DNA of 64,000 nucleotides. Origin: Halioglobus japonicus. Its GTDB lineage: Bacteria > Pseudomonadota > Gammaproteobacteria > Pseudomonadales > Halieaceae. A program made the position numbers and the translations under genes. The DNA is taken from assembly GCA_902705825.1 (NCBI GenBank), contig CACSIL010000045.1:114212-178211 (forward strand), given 5' to 3'. Positions 9,231 through 18,880 of the stretch are shown in pieces. A model generated the notes under the pieces. That model was not told the origin of the DNA. It searched no databases and worked only from the letters and a program-made list of their open reading frames with translations. Numbering within the stretch: the first letter of the stretch is position 1; each line of letters begins with the position of its first letter.

Positions 9231-11846
9231 TCAGGCACGCAGCTCCTGAATTTCAACCGCCGCAATCCTGGCGCCTTCCTCGGCACTCTTCTGGAACTCG
9301 GCAATCCTGTCGAAGTTGAGATATCGATAAATATCTGCGGACATGGAATCGATGTTGTTCGCAAACTCCATGTACTCGGCAGGTGTCGGCAGTTTGCCGA
9401 GAATGGCGCCCACGGATGCCAGCTCAGCAGACGTCAGATAGACATTGGCGCCATCACCAAGGCGGTTGGGGAAGTTGCGGGTAGACGTTGAAAGCACCGT
9501 CGAATTAGCCGCGACACGCGCCTGGTTGCCCATGCACAGAGAGCAACCCGGCATCTCGGTGCGCGCACCAGCGGCGCCGAAGATATTGTAGTAGCCTTCC
9601 TCCATCAACTGGTGCTCATCCATACGGGTGGGTGGCACAATCCACATGCGCGTGGATATCGTGCCTTTGTGTTGCTCAAGCAGTTTTCCCGCGGCACGGA
9701 AGTGTCCTATGTTGGTCATGCAGCTGCCAATGAAGACTTCATCGACTTTATCGCCGGCCACGTCTGACAACAATCGCGCATCATCTGGATCGTTTGGTGC
9801 ACAGACGATAGGCTCGTTGACTTCAGCCAGATCGATCTCGATAACGGCTTTGTACTCGGCATCTGCATCGGCCTTCATCAGGCTGGGTTCTGCCAGCCAT
9901 TCCTCCATCCTGCGTGCGCGTCGCTCCAGAGTTCTGGCATCGCCATAGCCCTCGGCAATCATGGTGCGCAGGAGGACGATATTGGAGCGCAGGTATTCGG
10001 CAACAGTGTCCTCACCCAGTGCGATAGTACAGCCGGCAGCGGAGCGTTCTGCTGAAGCATCTGACAGCTCAAATGCCTGCTCCACGGTGAGATCACTCAG
10101 TCCTTCGATCTCCAGAATACGGCCTGAGAAGATATTCTTCTTGCCCTTTTTATCAACTGTCAGCAGCCCTTGCTGTATCGCGTAATAGGGTATTGCATGG
10201 ACCAGGTCTCGCAGCGTGATACCGGGTTGCATTTTGCCCTTGAAGCGCACCAGAACGGACTCTGGCATATCCAGCGGCATTACACCGGTGGCGGCGGCAA
10301 ACGCAACCAGCCCCGAGCCCGCCGGGAACGAAATGCCCATGGGGAAACGCGTGTGCGAGTCGCCGCCGGTACCCACGGTATCCGGGAGCAACATGCGGTT
10401 CAGCCAGGAGTGAATGATGCCGTCGCCCGGGCGCAATGAAACACCGCCGCGCGTCATAATGAAATCGGGCAGTGAGTGCTGCGTTTCGATATCGACCGGT
10501 TTGGGGTAGGCCGCGGTATGACAGAATGACTGCATGGTCAGGTCAGCGGAGAAGCCCAGGCAGGCCAGATCTTTCAATTCATCGCGGGTCATTGGACCGG
10601 TGGTGTCCTGTGAACCCACAGTCGTCATGCGTGGTTCGCAGTAAGTGCCAGGGCGAATACCGTCGGTACCGCAGGCCTTGCCAACCATTTTTTGTGCCAG
10701 CGAAAAGCCCTTGCCGGTATCGTCTGGCTGTTCCGGTGTACGAAACAGCTCGGACGTGGGTAATCCCAATGCCTCGCGGGCCCGGGTTGTCAGGCCTCGA
10801 CCGATGATCAGGTTAATGCGGCCACCGGCGCGCACTTCATCAAGGAGGACTTGGGACTTCAGGCTGAACTCACTCAGTACTTCGCCGGACTCAGACAGAA
10901 TCTTGCCATCGTAGGGTCTGATCTCAATGACATCGCCCATGCCCAGTTTTTCGACCGGCGCTTCAAACACCAGCGCTCCGGCGTCTTCCATGGTGTTGTA
11001 AAAAATCGGGGCGACATTGCCGCCAATGCAGATACCGCCACTTTTCTTGTTGGGTACACCTTCCATATCGTCGCCGAAGTACCACAGTACGGAGTTGGTT
11101 GCGGACTTGCGTGAAGAGCCCGTGCCGACGACATCGCCAACCAGAGCGACAGGCAGGCCTTTTTTCTGCAGTGCTTCGATCTGTTGCATGGGGCCGGTGA
11201 CACCGTGTTCCTGCGGCTCCAGGCCATCGCGTGTCATTTTGTACATGGCCAGTGCGTGCAGCGGAATATCCGGTCGCGACCAGGCGTCGGGAGCGGGGGA
11301 GAGGTCATCTGTGTTGGTCTCGCCAGTGACTTTGAAGACTGATACCTTGATAGATTCGGGTACTTCAGTCTGATTGGTAAACCATTCGGCATCGGCCCAG
11401 GACTGCATCACACCCTTGGCGTTTTCGCAGCCTGATTTAGCCAGCTCAGCCACATCGTGAAAAGCTTCAAACACCAGCAGAGTATGTTTGAGTTCTGTGG
11501 CGGCAGCTTCGCCCAGATCGGCGTCAGTCAGCAGGCCTACCAGCGTCTCGATGTTATAGCCACCGTGCATGTTGCCCAGTAACTTTACGGCACTGAGCTT
11601 GTCGATCAGTGGGCAGGTTGTCTCGCCTTTGGCAATGGCCGACAGAAAACCGGCTTTGACGTAGGCTGCCTCGTCCACGCCCGGGGGAACGCGGTTACTG
11701 ATCAGGTCGAGCAAAAACGCTTCTTCGCCAGCAGGCGGGTTCTTCAGTAGTTCTACCAGATCCGCAACTTGCTCGGCTTTCAGAGGTTTAGGGGGAATAT
11801 TCAGGGCGGCCCGTTCAGCCGCGTGGACGCGATATGCTTCTAGCAC
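9231..11846 (-). CDS. acnB: Aconitate hydratase B
   Basis: Main TCA-cycle aconitase, interconverting citrate and isocitrate through a [4Fe-4S] cluster. The cluster cysteines are C709 (GSCMTNIG) and C768/C771 (PGCSLCMGN), almost the same numbering as the E. coli enzyme. The N-terminal HEAT-like domain and swivel domain ([17 protein letters not shown]) precede the catalytic domains, as in AcnB. I placed the start at the GTG at 11844-11846, giving (M)[13 protein letters not shown], because AAGGAG lies exactly 7 bases upstream. An in-frame ATG six codons earlier (11864) would put that ribosome site inside the coding region. Product 871 residues. Confidence 0.96.
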   Translation of the reverse strand: MLEAYRVHAAERAALNIPPKPLKAEQVADLVELLKNPPAGEEAFLLDLISNRVPPGVDEAAYVKAGFLSAIAKGETTCPLIDKLSAVKLLGNMHGGYNIETLVGLLTDADLGEAAATELKHTLLVFEAFHDVAELAKSGCENAKGVMQSWADAEWFTNQTEVPESIKVSVFKVTGETNTDDLSPAPDAWSRPDIPLHALAMYKMTRDGLEPQEHGVTGPMQQIEALQKKGLPVALVGDVVGTGSSRKSATNSVLWYFGDDMEGVPNKKSGGICIGGNVAPIFYNTMEDAGALVFEAPVEKLGMGDVIEIRPYDGKILSESGEVLSEFSLKSQVLLDEVRAGGRINLIIGRGLTTRAREALGLPTSELFRTPEQPDDTGKGFSLAQKMVGKACGTDGIRPGTYCEPRMTTVGSQDTTGPMTRDELKDLACLGFSADLTMQSFCHTAAYPKPVDIETQHSLPDFIMTRGGVSLRPGDGIIHSWLNRMLLPDTVGTGGDSHTRFPMGISFPAGSGLVAFAAATGVMPLDMPESVLVRFKGKMQPGITLRDLVHAIPYYAIQQGLLTVDKKGKKNIFSGRILEIEGLSDLTVEQAFELSDASAERSAAGCTIALGEDTVAEYLRSNIVLLRTMIAEGYGDARTLERRARRMEEWLAEPSLMKADADAEYKAVIEIDLAEVNEPIVCAPNDPDDARLLSDVAGDKVDEVFIGSCMTNIGHFRAAGKLLEQHKGTISTRMWIVPPTRMDEHQLMEEGYYNIFGAAGARTEMPGCSLCMGNQARVAANSTVLSTSTRNFPNRLGDGANVYLTSAELASVGAILGKLPTPAEYMEFANNIDSMSADIYRYLNFDRIAEFQKSAEEGARIAAVEIQELRA

Positions 11847-11926
11847 AATTGAGCTCCTTTGCATTGCTTGTATCGTCTCGGGACAGGCCCGGGACGCGTG
11901 TTCAGAAGGGGTGAAAGCAGATCGCG

Positions 11927-11955
11927 ATTATAGCGTAGAGTGCAATTGAGATAAA
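11927..11955 (-). promoter_or_regulatory. Candidate acnB promoter
   Basis: On the minus strand a perfect -10 TATAAT (11932-11927) lies about 80 bases upstream of the acnB start. A weak -35 TTTATC (11955-11950) is 17 bases before it. The -35 region overlaps the -35 of the divergent promoter at 11946-11974. Predicted from sequence only. Confidence 0.5.
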
Positions 11956-11974
11956 CGAATCAAGCGCTTATATC
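11946..11974 (+). promoter_or_regulatory. Candidate promoter of DUF1289-miaE
   Basis: TTGAGA (11946-11951), a 17-base spacer and TATATC (11969-11974) form a good sigma-70-type promoter. It lies about 70 bases upstream of the DUF1289 start and back-to-back with the acnB promoter. Confidence 0.55.
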
Positions 11975-12041
11975 TCGCATTCACCCAGGTGATATCGTAC
12001 ACTCGCGATGAATCCTCAGGCCCTCGGAAACCCCTTACGCA

Positions 12042-12512
12042 ATGCTGGAACGCGCTGTTAAAACCCCTTGTATCGGAGTCTGTTCGACCGGTATCGGAGA
12101 CAGTGTGTGCCGTGGTTGCAAGCGGTTCAGTCACGAGGTGATCGACTGGAACAGTTACACGCTCGCACAGAAACAAGCGGTGGACTCCCGCCTCTCCGGC
12201 TTCCTGTCACAATGTGTCAGCAATAAGTTGCAGGTGCGCGACGCGGCACTTCTGAAGTGGCAGCTCGAGGTGCAGAAGGTGCGCTATGTCGAACACCACG
12301 ATGAATACTGCTGGGTGTTCAGCTTGCTGAAGGCCGGGGCAGGGCAGATCAATGATACGCAGGCATTTGGCTTTGAGGTGGATATACGGTTTCGCGATTT
12401 GCCGCTGATAGAACTGCGTGAGCAGATTGATCAGGAGTTTTATATTCTTTCTGAGGCCCACTACGAGCGCTATATGCTGACGCCTGACCTTTTTCGCGAG
12501 ACTTCCAGGTGA
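12042..12512 (+). CDS. DUF1289 domain protein
   Basis: The N-terminus TPCIGVCSTG followed by VCRGCKRF carries the four-cysteine pattern (CxxxC then CxxC) of DUF1289, a small likely metal-binding module of unknown function often fused to or near tRNA or iron-sulfur genes. The rest (residues about 50-156) is unassigned; it contains no membrane segment and looks like a soluble alpha/beta domain. The last 4 bases overlap miaE, so the two genes are probably cotranslated. I know no tested function. Confidence 0.75.
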   Translation: MLERAVKTPCIGVCSTGIGDSVCRGCKRFSHEVIDWNSYTLAQKQAVDSRLSGFLSQCVSNKLQVRDAALLKWQLEVQKVRYVEHHDEYCWVFSLLKAGAGQINDTQAFGFEVDIRFRDLPLIELREQIDQEFYILSEAHYERYMLTPDLFRETSR

Positions 12513-13129
12513 CTGCGCTGCCAGATATTGCCGCCGTGCAGTCCTTTCTGCTCTGTCCCACGCCGCGCGCCTGGGTCGAATGGGCGCTGCAGCACCCCGA
12601 AATCCTGTTGATTGACCACGCCAATTGCGAGAAAAAGGCGGCGTCCACAGCACTCAACCTGATGTACCGCTACGTTGATCACTACACGCTGTTGACCAAA
12701 CTGTCCCGGTTGGCACGGGAAGAATTGCGCCACTTTGAACAGGTTATTGCGATTATGCGCACGCGTGGAATTGCTTATCGGCAGATCTCGGCCTCGCGCT
12801 ATGCGGGCACTCTGCGCGAGCAGGTCAGGAAACAGGATCCCGCGAAATTACTGGATACCTTGCTGGTAGGTGCAATCATTGAGGCTCGCTCCTGTGAGCG
12901 CTTTGCCGTGCTGGCACCTGAACTGGATACCGAGCTCAGCGATTTCTATTTGTCACTTTTGAAGTCTGAATCGCGGCATTTCATCGACTATCTCAAGCTG
13001 GCCGAAGCATTGGGTTCTAAGGCGGAAGTTGCTGAACGACTGCCGGTATTGCTCGAATGCGAGCGGGAGTTGGTGGAAACGCCAGATTCCGAGTTCCGGT
13101 TTCACAGTGGTGTGCCAATTGAACGGTAA
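12509..13129 (+). CDS. miaE: tRNA 2-methylthio-N6-isopentenyladenosine(37) hydroxylase
   Basis: MiaE is a nonheme diiron monooxygenase that hydroxylates the isopentenyl group of ms2i6A37 in tRNAs reading UNN codons. The four-helix bundle ligand motifs are visible: EKKAA for the first helix, EELRHFE for the ExxH pair near residue 75, and KSESRHFIDY for the second ExxH near residue 155. The 206-residue length is typical. The start is GTG at 12509, overlapping the preceding stop. A miaE gene fits an aerobic lifestyle. Confidence 0.92.
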   Translation: MTALPDIAAVQSFLLCPTPRAWVEWALQHPEILLIDHANCEKKAASTALNLMYRYVDHYTLLTKLSRLAREELRHFEQVIAIMRTRGIAYRQISASRYAGTLREQVRKQDPAKLLDTLLVGAIIEARSCERFAVLAPELDTELSDFYLSLLKSESRHFIDYLKLAEALGSKAEVAERLPVLLECERELVETPDSEFRFHSGVPIER

Positions 13130-13342
13130 ACTGTGCGATACATTGCGTTATCACTAATAGAATTAATATTAGAATATAGCTATATCTAATTGATTTAAAA
13201 AGATAATAAAGTTTTGTATTGTGGCAAGAGCGGCGTCCGCGCTGCGCTATGAGCGAAACAGCACGCAGAGCGCGCGAGGGACTAAAAGGGAGAGGGTGTG
13301 CGGATGCTGCCGGCCACAATCGGGCCAGCAGCAGTGGCGAAT
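13130..13342. other. AT-rich convergent gap with hairpins between miaE and ppiB
   Basis: Bases 13140-13215 are strikingly AT-rich against GC-rich flanks and include the 12-base palindrome ATATAGCTATAT and CTAATA...TATTAG. At 13306-13332 a hairpin GCTGC(C)GGCC / GGCC(A)GCAGC with a 7-base loop sits just after the ppiB stop. It lacks a U-run but may aid termination of ppiB. No gene was recognised here. Confidence 0.4.
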
Positions 13343-13840
13343 TTACTCTTCGACGACGACAACAGACTCAATAATCACTGGGTCGGAAGGGACATCCTGG
13401 TGGCCCTTGCTGCTGGCTGTCGGCACAGCCCGGATCTTATCCAGCACCTCGGTGCCCTCAACGACTTTTCCGAAGACCGTGTAACCCCAGCCCTGCATGT
13501 TTTTGCCGCTGTGGTTGAGGAAGTCATTGTCTTTCACATTGATGAAAAACTGTGCAGTAGCAGAGTGCGGATCAGAGGTTCTGGCCATTGCAATCGTGCC
13601 GAAATCATTTTTCAGCCCGTTGTCAGCTTCGTTCTCGATAGGATCACCGCTGGCTTTTTGCTGCATTTGGGTGTCAAAGCCGCCGCCCTGGATCATAAAG
13701 TTGTCAATTACACGATGGAAAATGGTGCCATCGTAGAAGCCGTCACGGGCATAATTTATGAAATTGGCAACAGTTTTTGGCGCTTTCTCGGCGTCCAACT
13801 CAATTTTTATTTCGCCGAATGTCGTGCGAATAATGACCAT
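13343..13840 (-). CDS. ppiB: Peptidyl-prolyl cis-trans isomerase B (cyclophilin)
   Basis: Cytoplasmic cyclophilin that speeds prolyl isomerisation in folding proteins. The cyclophilin signature [19 protein letters not shown] is intact near residues 35-53. The 165-residue length from [11 protein letters not shown] and the absence of a signal peptide indicate the cytoplasmic PpiB form. I chose the ATG at 13840, with AAGGAAAG upstream, over an in-frame ATG 13 codons earlier. Adjacent divergent glnS and then cysS reproduce the Pseudomonas ppiB-glnS-cysS-folD order. Confidence 0.94.
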   Translation of the reverse strand: MVIIRTTFGEIKIELDAEKAPKTVANFINYARDGFYDGTIFHRVIDNFMIQGGGFDTQMQQKASGDPIENEADNGLKNDFGTIAMARTSDPHSATAQFFINVKDNDFLNHSGKNMQGWGYTVFGKVVEGTEVLDKIRAVPTASSKGHQDVPSDPVIIESVVVVEE

Positions 13841-14010
13841 GTTATCTTTCCTTGGGGGTGTCTGAAGCAAGCCGGCCAATAATACGGACTTTTAGCGCTC
13901 AGTAAAACATTTAGCAGGCAAAGATGGTCAGAAATGCGAGATTGGTCGGCACACAAGTGTGAATTAGCGACTGGAAGGTGAATTGGCTATAAGCACAGCG
14001 AGGGAGCCGC

Positions 14011-14016
14011 TATAAT
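14011..14016 (+). promoter_or_regulatory. Candidate -10 element of glnS
   Basis: A perfect TATAAT lies 33 bases before the glnS ATG, in the gap to divergent ppiB. No convincing -35 is present at 17 bases, so activity may rest on the -10 and flanking GC-rich sequence. Predicted only. Confidence 0.5.
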
Positions 14017-14049
14017 ACGCGACTTTTTTAACCGGCGCAGTACACCCCT

Positions 14050-15711
14050 ATGGACGACACACCAGCCAGTAATTTCCTGCAAACCATCATCGGTGATGAT
14101 ATCGCCAGCGGCCGCGTGGCCACTGTCGTGACCCGATTTCCGCCGGAGCCTAACGGTTTCCTGCATATCGGTCATGCCAAATCTATCAGCGTCAACTTCG
14201 GATTGGCGGAGGCCAATGGCGGGCGCTGTAACCTCCGTTTTGACGATACCAACCCGGAAAAGGAATCCAGCGTGTATATCGAGGCTATTGTTGCCGATGT
14301 GCGCTGGCTGGGTTACCAGTGGGATGGCGATATCCGCTATGCCTCCTCCTATTTCCAGCAGTTTTACGACTGGGCCGTGTACCTCATCAAGGAAAATAAT
14401 GCCTATGTGTGCGATCTCAATGCCGATGAGGCGCGGGAGTATCGCGGCACATTGACTGAACCCGGGCGCAACAGCCCCTATCGGGAGCGCAGTGTTGAGG
14501 AGAATCTCGATCTGCTCGCCCGTATGAAAGCGGGTGAATTCGCCGAGGGCGCAAAAGTACTGCGAGCGAAAATAGATATGAGTTCGCCCAATATGAATAT
14601 GCGTGATCCCATCCTGTACCGCATACGCAAAGTGACTCACCATCAGACGGGTAATGACTGGTCAATTTATCCCACCTACGATTTTGCCCACGGCCAGGAA
14701 GACGCCATAGAAGGGGTTACACATTCCATCTGTACGCTGGAATTCGAAGACCACCGTCCCTTGTACGAATGGTTTCTGGATCACTTGCCGGTTCCCTCGC
14801 GGCCCCGGCAGTACGAATTTGGCCGGTTGAACCCCAGTTACACCGTGACCAGCAAGCGCAAGCTCAAGCAACTGGTGGACGAGCAAATCGTGGATGGCTG
14901 GGATGATCCACGCATGCCCACGATTTCTGGTATGCGCAGGCGCGGCTACACTGCAGCCTCTATCCGTCGTTTCTGCGAGATGATCGGTACCACGCGCAGT
15001 GATGGCGTGGTGGATGTGGCGATGCTGGAATTTGCCATTCGCGAAGATCTCAATGAAAACGCCGTGCGCGGGATGTGTGTGCTCAACCCGCTGAAAGTCG
15101 TGCTCACGGATTATCCCGAGGACAAGATCGAGACGTTAAGCGCGCCGCGCCACCCAAATCGTGACGATCTGGGGGAGCGGGAGTTGCCGTTCACTCGCGA
15201 GATTTATATAGATGCGGATGATTTTCGCGGGGAAGCCAACAAAAAATACAAGCGCCTGGTGCTGGGCAAGCGTGTGCGTTTGCGCAATGCCTATGTGATT
15301 GAGGCCGATGAAGTGATAAAGGATGACAACGGCGAAATCACAGAGATCCACGCGCATACCATTCCCGGTACGCTGGGCGAGAACCCCGCCGATGGAATCA
15401 AGCCCAAGGGAGTTATTCACTGGGTGTCTGTCGCTCAGGGTGTGCCTGCTGAAGTGCGCCTGTACGACCGGTTGTTCAATCACGAGGCGCCGGACAAGGG
15501 CGACAATATGTTCATGGATCACATCAATCCTGAATCACTGAGCATCGTCACCAACGCATGGATAGAGCCTGCACTGGCTGCGGCGTCCAGGGAACAGCAG
15601 TTCCAATTTGAGCGCGAGGGTTACTTTGTGGCGGACCGTTTTGACCACAGCGCCGATAAACCGGTATTTAACAAGACAATCGGCCTGCGCGATACCTGGG
15701 TTGATGGATGA
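14050..15711 (+). CDS. glnS: Glutaminyl-tRNA synthetase
   Basis: Class I aminoacyl-tRNA synthetase charging tRNA-Gln. The HIGH motif is at residues 39-42 within [15 protein letters not shown], and the KMSKS counterpart is VTSKRKL near residue 280. The C-terminal anticodon-binding beta-barrels span about 350-553. The 553-residue length matches bacterial GlnS. The presence of GlnS implies direct glutaminylation rather than exclusive reliance on GatCAB for tRNA-Gln. It is followed after 10 bases by cysS, probably one transcript. Confidence 0.97.
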   Translation: MDDTPASNFLQTIIGDDIASGRVATVVTRFPPEPNGFLHIGHAKSISVNFGLAEANGGRCNLRFDDTNPEKESSVYIEAIVADVRWLGYQWDGDIRYASSYFQQFYDWAVYLIKENNAYVCDLNADEAREYRGTLTEPGRNSPYRERSVEENLDLLARMKAGEFAEGAKVLRAKIDMSSPNMNMRDPILYRIRKVTHHQTGNDWSIYPTYDFAHGQEDAIEGVTHSICTLEFEDHRPLYEWFLDHLPVPSRPRQYEFGRLNPSYTVTSKRKLKQLVDEQIVDGWDDPRMPTISGMRRRGYTAASIRRFCEMIGTTRSDGVVDVAMLEFAIREDLNENAVRGMCVLNPLKVVLTDYPEDKIETLSAPRHPNRDDLGERELPFTREIYIDADDFRGEANKKYKRLVLGKRVRLRNAYVIEADEVIKDDNGEITEIHAHTIPGTLGENPADGIKPKGVIHWVSVAQGVPAEVRLYDRLFNHEAPDKGDNMFMDHINPESLSIVTNAWIEPALAAASREQQFQFEREGYFVADRFDHSADKPVFNKTIGLRDTWVDG

Positions 15712-15721
15712 GGGGGCAACG

Positions 15722-17104
15722 ATGAGTCTTAAACTTTACAATACCTTGAGCGGCCGTAAGGAAACGTTCGAGCCGCTGGTGCCTGAAACCGTGACCATGT
15801 ATGTCTGTGGCCCCACGGTGTACAACCTGGCACATATTGGCAACGCGCGCCCGGTCGTAGTGTTCGATACGCTGTTCCGTCTGCTGCAAACGCACTATGA
15901 CACTGTGACCTATGCGCGCAACATCACCGATATCGATGACAAGATCATTGCGGCGGCGCGCGAGGGACAGCGCGGCATAGAGTCTGTCACTGAGGAATAC
16001 ACAGCCAAGTTCCGCGAAGATATGGCGCAGCTCAATGCGCTGCCGCCGACACTGGAGCCGCAGGCAACCCAGAACATCGATGCGATGATCGCCCTTACTG
16101 CCACGCTGCTGGAAAAAGGTCACGCCTATGAGGCGCAGGGCCATGTATTGTTTGCGGTTGAATCGATGGAAGATTACGGCAAATTATCCAAACGCTCTCT
16201 GGACGATATGCTGGCAGGCGCCAGAGTAGAGGTTGCCGATTACAAACGGCACCCGGGCGATTTCGTGCTGTGGAAGCCCGCCAGCGACGAAGACCCGGGT
16301 TGGGACAGTCCCTGGGGACGAGGGCGGCCGGGGTGGCACCTTGAATGCTCGGCGATGATTCGCGAGCACCTGGGTGACACCATCGATATACACGGCGGCG
16401 GCCGCGATCTGATTTTCCCTCATCACGAAAATGAAATCGCCCAGAGTCGATGTGCACATGGTGGCGATTACGTGCGCTACTGGATGCACAATGCCTACCT
16501 TGATATAGACGGTGAGAAAATGTCCAAGTCACTGGGCAATTTTCGCACTGTACGCGATCTGCTGAAAAGCTATCGCGGCGAGGTGCTACGCTTTGCGCTG
16601 CTGTCAGCACAATATCGCTCACCACTGAATTTCTCTGTGGAGTTGTTAGATCAGGCGCAGGCCACTCTCGACAGTCTGTACAGCACGCTGCGCGATGTGG
16701 CAGATGTCGATGTGGATATGGAGGTCAGCCTGGTAGACGAACCGTTCTATCACGCGTTAAACGATGATCTGAATACGCCTGTTGCGATTGCGGAGATTCA
16801 CGCCCTTGCCAAGCAGTTGCACAAAGCGGCGCCCGAGGACAAGCCCGGACTGAAAGGTCGCATACTGGCGGCGGGAAATCTGTTGGGTATTCTCGAGCAG
16901 GACGCGGTGGAGTGGCTGCAGGGTAACGCTGCGTCCGGCGCCATTTCAGCCGAGGAAGTCGAAGCACTGATTGAGGAGCGCCTCGCGGCCAAGCTCGCCA
17001 AGAATTATGCGCGGGCCGATGAAGTACGCGAGGAGTTGCTAGCGCAGGGTGTGGTGCTGGAGGATTCCCGCGAAGGTACGCAGTGGAAGCGTAAGTCGGA
17101 TTGA
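15722..17104 (+). CDS. cysS: Cysteinyl-tRNA synthetase
   Basis: Class I synthetase for tRNA-Cys. The zinc-binding C29 and the HIGH-like HIGN (38-41) lie in [24 protein letters not shown] and HHENEIAQS supply further zinc ligands, and KMSKSLGNF is the KMSKS loop. The start at ATG 15722 gives the family N-terminus [14 protein letters not shown] and 461 residues; an earlier ATG would run inside glnS. A GAGGGGGC ribosome site precedes it and overlaps the glnS stop. Confidence 0.97.
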   Translation: MSLKLYNTLSGRKETFEPLVPETVTMYVCGPTVYNLAHIGNARPVVVFDTLFRLLQTHYDTVTYARNITDIDDKIIAAAREGQRGIESVTEEYTAKFREDMAQLNALPPTLEPQATQNIDAMIALTATLLEKGHAYEAQGHVLFAVESMEDYGKLSKRSLDDMLAGARVEVADYKRHPGDFVLWKPASDEDPGWDSPWGRGRPGWHLECSAMIREHLGDTIDIHGGGRDLIFPHHENEIAQSRCAHGGDYVRYWMHNAYLDIDGEKMSKSLGNFRTVRDLLKSYRGEVLRFALLSAQYRSPLNFSVELLDQAQATLDSLYSTLRDVADVDVDMEVSLVDEPFYHALNDDLNTPVAIAEIHALAKQLHKAAPEDKPGLKGRILAAGNLLGILEQDAVEWLQGNAASGAISAEEVEALIEERLAAKLAKNYARADEVREELLAQGVVLEDSREGTQWKRKSD

Positions 17105-17151
17105 CCATAGCGTCATTCTGAAAGTGATTTTTGGGGTCGAGTGAGTCGACG

Positions 17152-17238
17152 GGCTGGTGCTCCAGAAGACATTTCAGTCGCTCCCGGGGTGCCGGATCAA
17201 CGAATTCGCTTGGTGAAACGCCTTCTGGAACACGAGCC
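17152..17238. repeat. Hairpin element 1 (conserved-loop repeat)
   Basis: Imperfect inverted repeat with 25-base arms (17152-17176 and 17214-17238, 21 of 25 positions complementary) around a 37-base loop (17177-17213). The loop begins GTCGCTCC and ends AATTCGCTTGG. The same loop ends recur, in reverse orientation and with wholly different arms, in the element at 17313-17389. The gap 17105-17502 between cysS and folD holds no recognisable gene. Confidence 0.75.
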
Positions 17239-17312
17239 CTGCATCGCAAAGCTACGGCGCACGAGAGCCAAATTGGAAAGTTTTAGTGATCTACCTAGGT
17301 GGCACAGAGTTA

Positions 17313-17389
17313 GGTTACGGATACCCAATGTGTTTCTCACCAAGCGAATTCCGTGGAGCGACTGAGAAACACATTGGGTATCCGTAACC
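17313..17389. repeat. Hairpin element 2 with perfect 27-bp arms
   Basis: Arms 17313-17339 and 17363-17389 are perfectly complementary over 27 bases (starting GGTTACGGATACCC). The 23-base loop 17340-17362, read on the minus strand, is GTCGCTCCACGG followed by AATTCGCTTGG. Its ends match the loop of element 1 exactly, while the arms share no similarity with that element beyond the innermost TTTC.CA/TGA.AAA edge. Confidence 0.85.
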
Positions 17390-17485
17390 GGCAAGCGTGG
17401 CGATTTCCCATGCCAGCAGGAATGACGATTTCTCGTAACCGGCAGGGATGGTGATTTCCCGCCACCGGCAGGAAGGGCAACTCCC
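17384..17485. repeat. Degenerate 25-26 base tandem array
   Basis: Four head-to-tail units: 17384-17409, 17410-17434, 17435-17460 and 17461-17485. Each follows the pattern GTAACCGGCAGGGATGGTGA then TTTCCC with changes; units 1 and 3 are the closest pair. There are no spacers, so this is not a CRISPR. The first unit shares its first bases with the right arm of hairpin element 2. No coding potential is credible. Confidence 0.7.
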
Positions 17486-17502
17486 TGGGGCCGGGATCGA
17501 AC

Positions 17503-18348
17503 CTACGCCAAGCTTTTTTCGCCCGATACAACACTCTGCATGATCAGGGTGTTGATCGTCATTGGCCCAACACCGCCCGGAACTGGCGTGTAGGCAGAGG
17601 CTCGCTCCACCAGCGGTGCCAACTCGATATCGCCGACGCCGCCCGGGTGGTAGCCAGCGTCAACCACGACTGCACCGTCTTTTACCCAGTCAGCTTTGAT
17701 GAATTCCGGCTTGCCCACGGCACCGACCAGAATATCGGCCTGCGCGATGATGCTCGGAAGGTCTTTGGTACGGGAGTGGCAGATGGTCACTGTGGCATTT
17801 TTTTGCAGCAGCATCATGGCCATGGGCTTGCCGAGGATCGGACTGCGGCCGACGACAACCGCATGTTTGCCTTCAATTTCAATCCCGTAGTGCTCGAGGA
17901 TGCGCATGATGCCCTGGGGCGTGGCACAACCGTAGGCGTCCTCGCCCATCGCCATGCGGCCGAAACCGAGGCATGTTACGCCGTCTACGTCCTTGGACAG
18001 GGCGATAGCGTCAAAGCAGGCGCGCTCGTCGATTTGCTCTGGAACGGGGTGTTGTAACAGGATGCCGTGTACATTGGGGTCGTTGTTCAGCTCGTCAATA
18101 CGCGCCAACAGCTGCTCGGTAGTGGTCGAGGAGGGCATTTCTACCGCAAGCGATTCCATACCCACCCTGCGGCAGGCGTTGCCTTTCATTTTGACGTAAG
18201 TGGCGGAGGCGGGGTCATCACCGACCAGGATAGTCGCCAGTATCGGTGTTCTGCCGCCAGATTGCGCTTTTAACTGGTCTACCCGCGCCAGTAAGTCAGC
18301 TTCAGATTGTGCTGCCAGGGATTTGCCGTCCAGGACGAGTGCAGACAT
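17503..18348 (-). CDS. folD: Bifunctional methylenetetrahydrofolate dehydrogenase / cyclohydrolase
   Basis: Converts 5,10-methylene-THF to 10-formyl-THF in one-carbon metabolism, cytoplasmic. Family signatures are visible: the [14 protein letters not shown] region with the catalytic lysine, the [13 protein letters not shown] substrate loop, [14 protein letters not shown] in the NADP-binding fold and [15 protein letters not shown] at the C-terminus. The 281-residue length is normal. It faces cysS across the repeat-rich gap, and tRNA-Pro lies behind it, consistent with Pseudomonas synteny. Confidence 0.97.
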   Translation of the reverse strand: MSALVLDGKSLAAQSEADLLARVDQLKAQSGGRTPILATILVGDDPASATYVKMKGNACRRVGMESLAVEMPSSTTTEQLLARIDELNNDPNVHGILLQHPVPEQIDERACFDAIALSKDVDGVTCLGFGRMAMGEDAYGCATPQGIMRILEHYGIEIEGKHAVVVGRSPILGKPMAMMLLQKNATVTICHSRTKDLPSIIAQADILVGAVGKPEFIKADWVKDGAVVVDAGYHPGGVGDIELAPLVERASAYTPVPGGVGPMTINTLIMQSVVSGEKSLA

Positions 18349-18502
18349 GCGGTGTGATCCTCAGATTTTCGGTAGATTACGGGGGCCAGAAGGCGTGACA
18401 AAGAGCCAGTAGCCTGCGTTAGCGGGCGTATTGTCCCATGAGAGCTTGTGTCAGTGAAAGAGCAGGCGTAAATTTGTCGTTCGTCGTTGCTGATTTTTAG
18501 CG

Positions 18503-18531
18503 TTGACGCTTGCCGGAGGGCTGAGTATGAT
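18503..18531 (+). promoter_or_regulatory. tRNA-Pro promoter
   Basis: TTGACG (18503-18508), a 17-base spacer and TATGAT (18526-18531) form a near-consensus sigma-70 promoter about 80 bases before tRNA-Pro. It lies in the 262-base gap between the folD start and the tRNA, in which I see no gene. Confidence 0.7.
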
Positions 18532-18610
18532 GCGCCCTCCTGAAAAACAGGGCTCGGCGGTAACGCCTGTATGACATCACCCTTGTGTGGAGTCATCATT
18601 GTAAGAATAT

Positions 18611-18687
18611 CGGGGTATAGCGCAGTCTGGTAGCGCGCCTGCTTTGGGAGCAGGATGTCGGGAGTTCGAATCTCTCTACCCCGACCA
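18611..18687 (+). tRNA. tRNA-Pro (TGG)
   Basis: A 77-base cloverleaf with encoded CCA. The acceptor stem CGGGGTA pairs with TACCCCG, the anticodon stem CCTGC/GCAGG encloses TTTGGGA (anticodon TGG), and the T-loop is TTCGAAT. It follows a strong promoter, and the nagA gene lies about 190 bases downstream. Confidence 0.97.
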
Positions 18688-18755
18688 CTTACACATCTTC
18701 ATTTAGCTTTCCCACCACTGAAAATATTCCCGCCCAGTTGGCATTGCTAGCGGCT

Positions 18756-18830
18756 GCACAAAATTGTGCGCATTTGGCGTTGTGTAGGCTGCCTGCGGCA
18801 TCATGCTAGTATTCCTCCCGCACAATGTGC
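18756..18830. promoter_or_regulatory. Paired GCACA...TGTGC palindromes upstream of nagA
   Basis: Two palindromes with the same half-site: GCACAAAATTGTGC (18756-18769) and GCACAATGTGC (18820-18830). Their centres are about 62 bases apart, close to six helical turns. The second overlaps the likely start point below a TAGTAT -10-like hexamer (18807-18812). They may be operator sites for a regulator of the following amino-sugar gene. Inference only; no regulator gene is adjacent. Confidence 0.4.
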
Positions 18831-18880
18831 CCAGGCACAACTGAATTTGAATCGCAGTCAGGGAGGCAGGGCCCGCATCG

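Noticed and set aside
13298..13882. Long plus-strand frame opposite ppiB
   Set aside because: It is the antisense shadow of ppiB, whose cyclophilin signature is intact on the minus strand.
15608..15721. N-terminal extension of cysS
   Set aside because: It lies within glnS in another frame; the family start MSLKLYNTL at 15722 has a ribosome site.
17313..17389. Integron attC site
   Set aside because: No RYYYAAC/GTTRRRY core sites at the ends, no extrahelical-base pattern, no integrase or gene cassettes.
17384..17485. CRISPR-like array
   Set aside because: Units are contiguous without spacers, degenerate, and there are no cas genes.
17493..17503. tRNA fragment (GGTTCGATCCC on the minus strand resembles a T-loop)
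   Set aside because: The flanking bases do not pair into a T-stem, and there is no acceptor or anticodon arm.
17337..17534. Minus-strand reading frame across the cysS-folD gap
   Set aside because: It is the translation of the tandem repeat and hairpin (VIPAGMGNRHACR-type peptide), with no ribosome site or family; the structure is better explained as repeats.
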